From Cherax quadricarinatus (taxonomy: Eukaryota > Arthropoda > Malacostraca > Decapoda > Parastacidae), in contig NC_091303.1 of assembly GCF_038502225.1 (NCBI RefSeq), forward strand, positions 31,639,914-31,703,913: a DNA stretch of 64,000 bases, in the 5' to 3' direction. The notes under the pieces are model-generated. The model made no database searches. It was not told where the DNA came from and was given only the letters and a program-made list of their open reading frames with translations. Numbering within the stretch: position 1 is the first letter of the stretch; each line of letters begins with the position of its first letter. Shown here piece by piece: positions 50,478-61,586 of the stretch. A program made the translations under genes and the position numbers.

Positions 50478-50756
50478 CAGTGGACCCTTGCCTTTCTTGA
50501 TTAATCCATTCCAACGAAACCCGAGGGAATTAATGAAAAGTTCTGACGAAACCCAAGGAAATTAACGAAAAGTTCTGGCGAAACTCGAGAGAACTAACGA
50601 AAATTTCTGATGAAACCTGAGGGAATTAACAAAAACAGAGACTGTTTTGACGAAAAAAAGTCGGTGATAACTGAAAAACATAGAAACAGAGCCTAATGAA
50701 AATGGAGGGCCCACTAAAATTATTACGTATTTTGTATTATATTATTATTATTATTT
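50478..50756 (+). mobile_element. Tigger-like end fragment (CAGTGGACCCTTGCC)
   Basis: A TA-preceded terminus is followed by short internal repeats of GAAACCCGAGGGAATTAA-type words (about five, near 50510-50640). It is cut by a LINE 3' fragment. It has no coding capacity. Confidence 0.5.
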
Positions 50757-50915
50757 TTTTTCAACAAGTCGGCCGTCTCCCACCGAGGCAGGGTGACCCA
50801 AAAAGAAAGAAAATTCCCAAAAAGAAAATACTTTCATCATCATTCAGCAGTTTCACCTCACTCACACATAATCACTGTTTTTGCAGAGGTGCCCAGAATA
50901 CAACAGTTTAGAAGT
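50757..50915 (-). mobile_element. RTE LINE (subfamily A) 3'-end fragment
   Basis: The forward strand shows inverted poly-A, CAAGTCGGCCGTCTCCCACC, then the CTTTCATCATCATTCAGCAG and AATCACTGTTTTTGCAGAGG words of the LINE 3' UTR. Only about 160 bp were inserted. Confidence 0.85.
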
Positions 50916-51286
50916 ACAATAGGGCCCCACTTATACGGCGGGTTAGGTTCCAGGCTGTCGCCAGAAAGCAGACATTGCCGAAAGGCAGAACGCTATTTTT
51001 TCCATTTATAAATGCATATAAATGCCAGACAACAAGTTTACACTAAATTATATTAAGTTAGAAATAGAACTAGGCATTAAAAACACACAAAGTAAAATAC
51101 ATTAATTACTTATCTTAAAGTATATTCATAATCTTAATGTAGGGAGAGAGGTGAGTAGTACTTAGTTGTAGGAAGTCAGGTGTAGGTAGCCCTGGCTCCC
51201 CATCTCATAGTTAATATATGATATTTAAAACGTCCCAGGGAGGTAAAATGCACATATAGTACACTCATTATTTACCTTAAAATATT

Positions 51287-51430
51287 TTTCTTTTTTATTA
51301 TCACACTGGCCGATTCCCACCAAGGCAGGTTGGCCCGAAAAAGAAAAACTTTCACCATCATTCACTCCATCACTGTCTTGCCAGAAGGGTGGTTTACACT
51401 ACAGTTTTTAAACTGCAACATTAACACCAC
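51287..51430 (-). mobile_element. RTE LINE (subfamily B) 3'-end fragment
   Basis: TTATTATCACACTGGCCGAT, then AAGGCAGGTTGGCCCGAAAA and TTTAAACTGCAACATTAACA match the 3' UTR at 31675-31820. It is truncated in the 3' UTR. Confidence 0.85.
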
Positions 51431-51491
51431 CTTAAAATATATGTAGTCTTAATATAGGAAGAGAGGTGAGTAGTATTTATTTGTAGGAATT

Positions 51492-51551
51492 CAGTGTAGG
51501 TAGCCTGTAGATGTAGCCCGCCTGGGCTACACCTACAGGCTACCTACACTG
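51492..51551. repeat. Near-perfect 60-bp hairpin
   Basis: Arms of 28 nt (51492-51519 and 51524-51551) are inverted copies with one mismatch and a GCCT loop. The arm begins CAGTGTAGGTAGCCTGTAG. It appears to derive from inverted duplication of local F2 sequence. Confidence 0.9.
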
Positions 51552-51863
51552 TGGCCCAGAGCCATACTATTAGCATCGACATACCTTGTTCACTGAATTT
51601 AATTATGTCTGACAACTACCTTTAGATGCCATCATAAACGAAGGAAGAAGTAATGAAAAATTCATGCCGAAAATTGTAAACAAAAGCAGAGTGGGGGAGT
51701 GACTGGGCCAAACGCAGATTCATACACGCTTTCTCTGATGGCTGAGCAGAGAAAACGTAATGTTGTCCCTCTGCCCGCTACCACACAGCTCTACAAGTAT
51801 TATTATCAGAGCACATATAAAATATGCAATAAATGCCAGACAACAAGTTTACACTAACTTATA

Positions 51864-54192
51864 CAGTGGACCCCCGCATAACGATATTAATCCGTTCCTG
51901 AGAGCTCATTGTTATGCGAAATTATCGTTAGGCGAATGAATTTTCCCCATAAGAAATAATGGAAATAAAATTAATCCATGCAAGACACCCCAAAGTATGA
52001 AAAAAAAAAAAATTATCACATGAAATATTAATTTTAATACACACAAACTGAAAAAGGCATGCATAGTTACATGACACTTACCTTTATTGAAGATCTGGTG
52101 ATGATTGATGGAATGGGAGGAGGAGAGAGTCTTAGTGTTTAGAAGGGGAATCCCCTTCCATTAAGACTTGAGGTGTCAAGTCCTTTTCTGGGGTTACTTC
52201 CCTTCTTCTTTTAATGCCACTAGGACCAGCTTCAGAGTCGCTGGACTTCTGTCGCACAACATATCTGTCCATAGTGGCCTGTACCTCTCGTTCCTTTATG
52301 ACTTTCCTAAAGTGTTTCACAACAATGTCAGTGTAATAGTCACCAGCACAGCTTGCAATAGCTGTGTTAGGGTGATTGTCATCAAAAAAGGTTTGCACTT
52401 TAAGCCACATTCCACACATTTCCTTAATCTTTGAAGTAGGCAACTTCTTCATTTTCTCTCTCCCCTCTGAACCAGTTTCCTCAGGTCTGGCCTCTTGCTG
52501 TTGAAGTTGATCTAGCAGCTCATCAGTGGTTAGTTTTTCATTGTCCTCCTCCACCAACTCTTCCACATCATCCCCACTAACCTCCAACCCCCAAGGACTT
52601 TACCAATGCCACAGTGGATTCCTCAACTGGCATAGGATTCCCAGGGTTAGCCTCAAACCCTTCAAAATCCCTTTTGTCTACACATTCTGGCCACAGTTTC
52701 TTCCAAGCAGAGTTCAAGGTCCTCTTAGTCACTCCCTCCCAAGCCTTACCTATAAGGTTTACACAGTTGAGGATATTAAAGTGATCTCTCCAAAACTCTC
52801 TTAGAGTCAATTGAGTTTCTGAAGTCACTACAAAGCACCTTTCAAATAGAGCTTTTGTGTACAGTTTTTTAAGTTTGCAATAACCTGCTGGTCCATGGGC
52901 TGCAGGAGAGGAGTGGTATTAGGAGGCAAAAACTTCACCTTAATGAAGCTCATGTCCCCATAAAGTCGCTCTGCCACGTCTGTAGGATGACCAGGGGCAT
53001 TGTCTAACACCAGGAGGCACTTAAGGTCTAATTTCTTTTCAGTTAGGTAATCTTTCACATTGGGGGCAAATGCTTGGTGTAACCAGTCATAGAAAAAGTC
53101 CCTAGTGACCCATGCCTTACTGTTTGCCCTCCACAGCACACACAAATTAGCCTTGAGGATATTCTTTTGCCTGAACGCTCTGGGAGTTTCTGAGTGATAC
53201 ACTAATAAAGGCTTCACTTTGCAATCACCACTAGCATTGGAACACATCAACAGAGTAAGCCTGTCTTTCATAGGCTTATGTCCTGGGAGTGCCTTTTCCT
53301 CCTGAGCAATGTAGGTCCTGCTTGGCATTTTCTTCCAGAACAGGCCTGTTTCATCACAATTAAACCCTTGTTCAGGTTTCAGTCCTTCACTGTCTATGTA
53401 CTCCTTGAATTCCTGCACATATTTTTCAGCTGCTTTGTGGTCCGAACTGGCAGCCTCACCATGCCTTATCACACTATGTATGCCACTACGCTTCTTAGAT
53501 CTCTCAAACCAACCTTTGCTGGCCTTAAATTCACTCACATCATCACTAGTTGCAGGCATTTTTTTTTAATTAAATCCTCATGCAACTTCCTAGCCTTTTC
53601 ACTTATGATCACTTGAGAGATGCTAACTCCTGCTATCTGTTTTTCATTGATCCATACCAATAAGAGTCTCTCAACATCTTCCATCACTTGCGATCTCTGT
53701 TTTGAAAACACAGTTGAACCTTTGGCAAGAACAGCTTCCTTGATTGCCGTTTTGTTGGACACAATAGTAGCGATGGTTGATTGGGGTTTACTATACAACC
53801 TGGCCAGCTCGGAGACACGCACTCCACTTTCATACTTAGCAATGATCTCTTTCTTCATCTCTATAGTAATTCTCACCCTTATTCCTGTAGGGTTGGCACT
53901 AGAAGCTCTCTTGGGGCCCAGGGTCACTTATTTTGCAGATAAAATCACCAAAAACACTGTAATAATACGAAATGTTCCGATTGTATGCTTGGATGTTACC
54001 GCGGAGGCTGGCTGGTAAACAATGCCACCGGCGGAACATGTGAAGCTTGCTCAGGCTGCACATTAGACGCGTCTCGGACGAATAGCGTTGAGCGGGTTTT
54101 TTAGCGGTATGCGAGGCAAAATCTTAGCGATAAAATGTATCGGTATGCGGATTTAACGTTATGTGATGCCAATGGTATGCGGGGGTCCACTG
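51864..54192 (-). mobile_element. Tigger element, full length but frameshifted
   Basis: TA at 51862-51863 and 54193-54194; ends CAGTGGACCCCCGCATAACG and GGGGGTCCACTG. At 2329 bp it is near the intact 2339 bp. It is inserted in F2. Confidence 0.95.
52132..53927 (-). pseudogene. Tigger transposase with at least three frameshifts
   Basis: The complete domain order is present on the minus strand from MTLGPKRASSANPTG to GDSPSKH. Frame breaks are at the A/T run near 53562, at the T run near 52868 (one base lost) and at the C run near 52590 (one base gained), all homopolymers. NCDETGLFW, LVLDNAPGHP and MDQQVI all remain. Errors in the assembly are an alternative explanation for homopolymer shifts. 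Confidence 0.92.
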
Positions 54193-54750
54193 TATTAAGT
54201 TAGCAATAGAAATAGGCATTAAAAAACACAATAAAAGGTAAGATACACACAGAGTACACTTACTACTTACCTTAAAATATTAATATTAATGTGTGAGAGG
54301 TGAGTGGCAGGGTGTTTATTGAATAAAATCAGAATGACACACCATCATCCTCTAACTTGGCAGTTAAAGCAAGAGGCTTATGACTCCTCTTTTTATCACA
54401 GCTAAGCTTAGACGCCATCGTCGATGAGAGCCAACTAGTTAACGAAAGAGTAAACGAGAGAGAGAACGAAATACAGAGTTCACACAATGTAAGAACACAA
54501 ACTGAGCAAGTAGTGGGCGATCACTTGGTCAGGCGAAATAAATGCGTATTAATGTGTGTCTACTTTTAGTTCATTCACGTACGTTTGTAAGAGTTTGTAA
54601 AACATTTACCTCAATATTTTTTTTATTATAATAATAATTTACCTCACAATACAAATACTCTTACATTGTGTACATGTTGTACAAGTTAGTACAGAATAAA
54701 CAAACAGCAGCACACCATTTTTCGAGTGAATGAAGATATTATTATCATTA

Positions 54751-56215
54751 TATCTGAGAGAGTTAGAGCTAAGGAAGGGGTAGCAATAATGTTGAAGGAT
54801 CAGTTATGGAAGGAGAAAAGAGAATATGAATGTGCAAATTCAAGGATTATGTGGATTAAAGTAAAGGTTGGATGCGAGAAGTGGGTCATAATAAGCGTGT
54901 ATGCGCCTGGAGAAGAGAGGAATGTAGAGGAGAGAGAGAGATTTTGGGAGATGTTAAGTGAATGTTTATTAACCTTTGAACCAAGTGAGAGAGTAATTGT
55001 GGTAGGGGACCTGAATGCTAAAGTAGGAGAAACTTTTAGAGAGGGTGTGGTAGGTAAGTTTGGGGTGCCAGGTGTAAATGATAATGGGAGCCCTTTGATT
55101 GAACTTTGTATAGAAAGGGGTTTAGTTATAGGTAATACATATTTTAAGAAAAAGAGGATAAATAAGTATACAAGATATGATGTAGGGCAAAATGACAGTA
55201 GTTTGTTGGATTATGTATTAGTAGATAAAAGACTGTTGAGTAGACTTTAGGATGTACATGTTTATAGAGGGGCCACAGATATATTAGATCACTTTTTAGT
55301 TGCAGCTACACTGAGAGTAAAAGGTAGATGGGATACAAGGAGAATAGAAACATCAGGGAAGAGAGAGGTGAAGGTTTATAAACTAAAAGAGGAGGCAGTT
55401 AGGGTAAGATATAAACAACTATTGGAGGATAGATGGGCTAACGAGAGCATAGGCAATGGGGTCGAAGAGGTATGGGGCAGGTTTAAAAATGTAGTGTTAA
55501 AGTGTTCAACAGAAGTTTGTGGTTACAGGAAAGTGGGTGCGGGAGGGAAGAGGAGCGATTGGTGGAATGATGATGTAAAGAGAGTAGTAAGGGAGAAAAA
55601 GTTAGCATATGAGAAGTTTGTACAAAGTAGAAGTGATGCAAGGAGGGAAGAGTATATGGAGAAAAAGAGAGAGGTTAAGAGAGTGGTGAAGCAGTGTAAA
55701 AAGAGAGCAAATGAGAAAGTGGGTGAGATGTTATCAACAAATTTTGTTGAAAATAAGAAAAAGTTTTGGAGTGAGATTAACAAGTTGAGGAAGCCTAGAG
55801 AACAAATGGATTTGTCAGTTAAAAATAGGAGAGGAGAGTTATTAAATGGAGAGTTAGAGGTATTGGGAAGAGGGAGGGAATATTTTGATGAATTATTAAA
55901 TGTTGATGAAGATAGGGAAGCTGTGATTTCATGTATAGGGAAAGGAGGAATAACATCTTGTAGGAGTGAGGAAGAGTCATTTGTGAGTGTGAGGGAAGTT
56001 TGTGAGGCAGTTGGTAAAATGAAAGGGGCTAAGACAGCTGGGATTGATTGGATAAAGATAGAAATGTTAAAAGCAGGTGGGGATATAGTTTTGGAGTGGT
56101 TGATACTATTATTTAATAAATGTATGGAAGAGGGTAAGGTACCTAGGGATTGGCAGAGAGCATGCATAGTTCCTTTGTATAAAGGCAAAGGGGACAAAAG
56201 AGAGTGCAAAAATTA
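54751..56215 (+). pseudogene. RTE LINE (B) endonuclease and RT N-terminus (broken)
   Basis: RVRAKEGVAIMLKDQLWKEK, SVYAPGEERNVEERERFW, VVGDLNAKVG, SSLLDYVLVDKRL, then a stop at 55248-55250. The frame continues through KRSDWWNDDVKRVVREKK and KTAGIDWIKIEMLKAG to PLYKGKGDKRECKN, where the subfamily A LINE has been inserted. Endonuclease residues upstream of RVRAKEG are missing. Confidence 0.9.
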
Positions 56216-57800
56216 AGGGAGGCGGTAATTTCATGCACTGGCCAGGGAGGTATACCATCTTTTAGGAGTGAAGAAGAACAGAATGTAAGTGTGGGGGAGG
56301 TACGTGAGGCATTACGTAGAATGAAAGGGGGTAAAGCAGCTGGAACTGATGGGATCATGACAGAAATGTTAAAAGCAGTGGGGGATATAGTGTTGGAGTG
56401 GTTGGTACTTTTGTTTAATAAATGTATGAAAGAGGGGAAGGTACCTAGGGATTGGCGGAGAGCATGTATAGTCCCGTTATATAAAGGGAAAGGGGACAAA
56501 AGAGATTGTAAAAATTATAGAGGAATAAGTTTACTGAGTATACCAGGAAAAGTATACGGTAGGGTTATAATTGAAAGAATTAGAGGTAAGGCAGAATGTA
56601 GGATTGCGGATGAGCAGAGTGGGTAGGGGATGTGTAGATCAAGTGTTTACATTGAAGCATATATGTGAACAGTATTTAGATAAAGATAGGGAAGTTTTTA
56701 TTGCATTTATTGATTTAGAAAAGGCATATGATAGAGTGGATAGAGGAGCAATGTGGCAGATGTTGCAAGTATATGGAATAGGTGGTAAGTTACTAAATGC
56801 TGTAAAGAGCTTTTATGAGGATAGTGAGGCTCAGGTTAGGGTATGTAGAAGAGAGGGAGAATACTTCCCGGTAAAAGTAGGTCTTAGACAGGGATGTGTA
56901 ATGTCACCATGGTTGTTTAATATATTTATAGATGGGGTTGTAAAAGAAGTAAATGCTAGGGTGTTCGGGAGAGGGGTGGGATTATATTATGGGGAATCAA
57001 ATTCAAAATGGGAACTGACACAGTTACTTTTTGCTGATGATACTGTGCTTATGGGAGATTCTAAAGAAAAATTGCAAAGGTTAGTGGATGAGTTTGGGAA
57101 TGTGTGTAAAGGTAGAAAGTTGAAAGTGAACATAGAAAAGAGTAAGGTGATGAGGGTATCAAATGATTTAGATAAAGAAAAATTGGATATCAAATTGGGG
57201 AGGAGGAGTATGGAAGAAGTGAATGTTTTCAGATACTTGGGAGTTGACGTGTCGGCGGATGGGTTTATGAAGGATGAGGTTAATCATAGAGTTGATGAGG
57301 GAAAAAAGGTGAGTGGTGCGTTGAGGTATGTGTGGAGTCAAAAAACGTTATCTATGGAGGCAAAGAAGGGAATGTATGAAAGTATAGTAGTACCAACACT
57401 CTTATATGGATGTGAAGCTTGGGTTGTAAATGCAGCAGCGAGGAGACGGTTGGAGGCAGTGGAGATGTCTTGTCTAAGGGCAATGTGTGGTGTAAATATT
57501 ATGTAGAAATTTCGGAGTGTGGAAATTAGGAGAAGGTGTGGAGTTAATAAAAGCATTAATCAGAGGGCAGAAGAGGGGTTGTTGAGGTGGTTTGGTCATT
57601 TAGAGAGAATGGATCAAAGTAGAATGACATGGAAAGCATATATATCTATAGGGAAAGGAAGGAGGGGTAGGGGTCGTCCTCAAAAGGGTTGGAAAGAGGG
57701 GGTAAAGGAGGTTTTGTGGGCAAGGGGCTTGGACTTCCAGCAAGCGTGCATGAGCGTGTTAGATAGGAGTGAATGGAGACGAGTGATGCTTGGGACCTGA
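56216..57800 (+). pseudogene. RTE LINE (A) reverse transcriptase (broken)
   Basis: GTDGIMTEMLKAVGDIVLEW, PLYKGKGDKRDCKNYRGISL, IDLEKAYDRVDRGAMWQMLQ, FADDTVLMGD, LYGCEAWVVNAAARRRLEAV and WFGHLERMDQSRMTWKAY occur in order. The stop after CGVNIM and the frameshift near 56617 prevent a full protein. It contains the unbroken version of the site used by Tigger 39026-41364. Confidence 0.92.
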
Positions 57801-58124
57801 CGATCTGTTGGAGTGTGAGCAGGGTAATATTTAGTGAAGGGATTCAGGGAAACCGGTTATTTTCATATAGTCGGACTTGAGTCCTGGAAATGGGAAGTAC
57901 AATGCTTGCACTTTAAAAGAGGGGTTTTGGGATATTGGCAGTTTGGAGGGATATGTTGTGTATCTTTATATGTATATGCTTCTAAACTGTTGTATTCTGA
58001 GCACCTCTGCAAAAACAGTGATAATGTGTGAGTGTGGTGAAAGTGTTGAATGATGATGAAAGTATTTTCTTTTTTGGGTCACCCTGCCTCGGTGGGAGAC
58101 GGCCGACTTGTTGAAAAAAAAAAA
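56216..58124 (+). mobile_element. RTE-type LINE (subfamily A), 5'-truncated, inserted in subfamily B
   Basis: It starts abruptly in the linker before the RT (EAVISCTGQGGIPSF) and ends GTCACCCTGCCTCGGTGGGA with a poly-A run at 58114-58124. The frame is broken at 56617 (short deletion in the DEQGGF motif) and by a stop at 57504-57506. The catalytic FADDTVLMGD and GLRQGCVMSPW motifs are intact. Confidence 0.93.
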
Positions 58125-59615
58125 GTCTGTTGAGTATACCTGGTAAAGTGTATGGAAGAGTTATTATTGAAAGAATTAAGAGTAAGATGGAGAATAGGAT
58201 AGCAGATGAGCAAGGAGGGTTTAGGAAAGGTAGGGGGTGTGTGGACCAGGTGTTTACAGTGAAACATATAAGTGAACAGTATTTAGATAAGGCTAAAGAG
58301 GTTTTTGTGGCATTTATAGATTTAGAAAAGGCGTATGACAGGGTGGATAGGGGGGCAATGTGGCAGATGTTGCAAGTGTATGGTATAGGAGGTAGGTTAC
58401 TGAAAGCAGTGAGTTTTTACGAGGATAGTGAGGCTCAAGTTAGAGTATGTAGGAAAGAGGGAGATTATTTCCCAGTAAAAGTAGGCCTTAGACAAGGATG
58501 TGTGATGTCACCGTGGTTGTTTAATATATTTATAGATGGGGTTGTAAGAGAAGTAAATGCGAGGGTCTTGGCAAGAGGCATGGAGTTAAAAGATAAAGAA
58601 TCACACATAAAGTGGGAGTTGTCACAGTTGCTCATTGCTGATGACACTGTGCTCTTGGGAGATTCTGAAGAGAAGTTACAGAGGTTGGTGGATGAATTTG
58701 GTAGGGTATGTGAAAGAAGAAAATTAAAAGTGAACACAGGAAAGAGTAAGGTAATGAGGATAACAAAAAGATTAGGTGATGAAAGATTGGAGGGAGAGAG
58801 TATGGAAGAGGTGAATGTATTCATATACAGTGGACCCCCGGTTAACGATATTTTTTCACTTCAGAAGTATGTTCAGGTGCCAATACTGACCGAATTTGTT
58901 CCCATAAGGAATATTGTGAAGTAGATTAGTCCATTTCAGACCCCCAAACATACACGTACAAACGCACTTACATAAATACACTTACATAATTGGTCGCATT
59001 CGGAGGTGATCGTTATGCGGGGGTCCACTGTATTTGGGAGTGGACGTGTCAGCGGATGGGTCTATGAAAGATGAGGTGAATCATAGAATTGATGAGGGGA
59101 AAAGGGTGAGCGTTGCACTTAGGAGTCTGTGGAGCCAAAGAATTTTGTCCTTGGAGGCAAAGAGGGGAATGTATGAGAGTATAGTTTTACCAGCGCTCTT
59201 ATATGGATGTGAAGCATGGGTGATGAATGTTGCAGCGAGGAGAAGGCTGGAGGCAGTGGAGATGTCATGTCTGAGGGCAATGTGTGGTGTGAATATAATG
59301 CAGAGAATTCGTAGTCTGGAAGTTAGGAGGAGGTGCGGGATTGCCAAAACTGTTGTCCAGAGGGCTGAGGAAGGGTTGTTGAGGTGGATCGGACATGTAG
59401 AGAGAATGGAGCGAAACAGAATGACTTCAAGAGTGTATCAGTCTGTAGTGGAAGGAAGGCGGGGTAGGGGTCGGCCTAGGAAAGTTTGGAGGGAGGGGGT
59501 AAAGGAGGTTTTGTGTGCGAGGGGCTTGGACTTCCAGCGGGCATGCGTGAGCGTGTTTGATAGGAGTGAATGGAGACAAATGGTTTTTAATATTTGCCGT
59601 GCTGTTGGAGTGTGA
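58125..59615 (+). pseudogene. RTE LINE (B) reverse transcriptase, C-terminal part (broken)
   Basis: Resumes at SIPGKVYGRVIIERIKSKME, then GGFRKGRGCVDQVFTVKHIS, IDLEKAYDRVDRGAMWQML, GLRQGCVMSPWLF and IADDTVLLGD (the usual Phe of FADD is replaced by Ile). It is cut by the 203-bp MITE at NVFIY and continues GVDVSADGSMKDEVNH to the C-terminal GRRGRGRPRKVWREGV. Confidence 0.9.
58828..59030 (-). mobile_element. 203-bp Tigger-type MITE, copy 3
   Basis: TA-flanked, same length and termini as 869-1071 and 5064-5266, opposite orientation. The target in the uninterrupted LINE B copy is at about 32489-32505 (inverse of GTATTCAGATATTTGGG). Confidence 0.93.
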
Positions 59616-59838
59616 GCAAAGTAACATTTATGAAGGAATTCAGGGAAACCGGCAGGCCGGACTTGAGTCCTGGAGATGGGAAGTACAGTGCCTGCACTCT
59701 GAAGGAGGGGTGTTAATGTTGCAGTTTAAAAACTGTAGTGTAAAGCACCCTTCTGGCAAGACAGTGATGGAGTGAATGATGGTGAAAGTTTTTTTTTTCG
59801 GGCCACCCCGCCTTGGTGGGAATTGGCCAGCGTGTTAA

Positions 59839-60900
59839 CCCTTTGACTGTCGCAACCCCTAATCCTGAGGTGTCTCCTAGTGTCGCAAAATTTCAAAAAA
59901 AAAAAAAAAAAAAAAAATTTATGAAATGATAGAGAATCTTTTCCCGATTGTAAAGACACCAAAAAAACGAAATTTAATGGAAAACTGACGGAATTACGCT
60001 CTCGCGAAGTTAGCGACCTCGGCGATATTTATAAATCGGTGATTTCGCCCACTTTGAGCCCTATTTTCGGCTAATTCCATTATTCCAGTCAACCAAGCTC
60101 ATAGCTAGTTCTTCAGAACTCCATTTTTTCCATCGATTGAGTACAAGAAACTGCCCATTTACCGATTTCAACTACCCAATAACATGGTCAAAAATTAGCA
60201 ATTTGGCCAATTTCATGAAAACTAAAAAACATGACAATTTCAAAATAAGGACCAGAATGAACAATGCAGACATTCCTGGCTCTAAAATAACATTTTCTTT
60301 GTTCATCAGTCATGTCTCCAGGCCCCTCTGATATTACTCTTGCATTTTATTTTGAGATTTTATTCAAACAAAAAATAGAAGATTTACTGTTATGCAGACT
60401 ACTGTAATAATTGTAAAAATTACATCAACCCATTCGTGACTGCATATTAGAATGGCTAGTTGGACATTTATTGGACAATGACATCATTTGTTTACTTTTG
60501 AACATCGGCAAAAATCAAACATTTCCCGTACTTTTTGCTCCATTTCCAGGTTCTTTTTATAGTAAAATTAATCAAAATCAACTCTATTTCTATAATATAG
60601 TTTCCATTCTATCAAATGAGACCAAGAAAACGAGAATACAACCACAATTACTATACGAAAATAGACCACAAAGTCGGCATTTTAATTAAAAAAAACCATC
60701 GGAGTTTTTTTTTCTCATTATGCACTGCGTGCTCCAGGATTTTTTTTATATGGTGCACACTGACCACACAGACGCATTCTCTCACATGTGGGCCTACCAG
60801 CTTTCTCCTGCCTGATTTGAAGCCGCTAGAATTTATGAGTATATATACGTCAAACACGGTACCTCGTAAACGTATATATACGGGCGCGACAGTCAAAGGG
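59839..60900. mobile_element. piggyBac-type MITE, type 3, 1062 bp
   Basis: TTAA at 59835-59838 and 60901-60904. Ends are CCCTTTGACTGTCGC and GCGACAGTCAAAGGG, with the palindromic CGTATATATACG about 20 bp inside the right end. It lies in inverse orientation to 23191-24262. It is non-coding. Confidence 0.93.
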
Positions 60901-60914
60901 TTAATAAAATAAAA

Positions 60915-60951
60915 AAATATATATTATTATTATTATTATTATTATTATTAT
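60915..60951. repeat. ATT microsatellite, probable LINE B tail
   Basis: A run of TATTATTATTATTATT follows the LINE B 3' end once the MITE is removed, like the ATT-rich edge of the LINE B copy at 31660. Confidence 0.75.
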
Positions 60952-61586
60952 CAATAAAAAGCACTAAACCCACAATGGTTGTGAATTGCTGTATATAGAG
61001 TGAAGGCATATGAAAAGAATATTTTTCTACAGTTATCCCCCAGTTTGACTAGAGAAAACGTAATTCTTCCGACACTAACTGCACAGCCGCTTTGTAAACA
61101 AATCTCATATTTAGGTCAATTTTTATTCTGTGAGTGTATGTATCATGTTTATACGCTATGTAACAGGTTTTATATATCATAGATGGATTAATAAAAATGC
61201 CTATATTAATGTAAAATAAGACATTTAGTGTGCCCAAGAGTGATTATTATTACGTAGTATTGGCATCATGAATAGAGAGAATTAGCGATTTTAATGTGTA
61301 CCTGCACACCAGCACAGTGTGTAAGTATATTTAGGTACAGGTACACATAAGTATACTGTAATTATCAGAGTACATATAAAATACGCAGTAAGTTTAAAAC
61401 AATTGAAATTTTGGAAAGTTTCCTGACATAATAGGTGTGGTCACGGAGAATGTAAACAAACTGGGTGGGGTGCGCCGTATTTGAAAGACCACTTGCCATA
61501 TAACAAATTTTGGTCATAATTTGACGTCGCCATATTAGCGGAACGCCGTAAGGCGAAACGGCGTGAAGCGGGGTCCTACTCTATAT

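Larger units (their letters stand above)
54751..60951 (+). mobile_element. RTE-type LINE (subfamily B), 5'-truncated, with three nested insertions
   Basis: Coding sequence runs 54751-56215 and resumes at 58125. It reaches the 3' end GCCACCCCGCCTTGGTGGGA near 59820 and an ATT-rich tail at 60901-60951. It is interrupted by a subfamily A LINE (56216-58124), a 203-bp MITE (58828-59030) and a type-3 MITE (59839-60900) lying exactly at the tail. Confidence 0.88.
50917..61581. mobile_element. Composite F2 element, third copy, expanded by nested insertions
   Basis: The left end CAATAGGGCCCCACTTATAC and the right end AAGCGGGGTCCTACTC are followed by TA. The intervening F2 sequence is colinear with 29020-30737 except for a LINE B scrap (51287-51430), Tigger 51864-54192 and the LINE nest 54751-60951. 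It keeps the uninterrupted TTAA site that received the 2021-3091 MITE in the 405-9837 copy. Confidence 0.75.

Noticed and set aside
55523..56209. 228-codon minus-strand ORF
   Set aside because: It is antisense to LINE B coding sequence; the same shadow recurs in every LINE copy.
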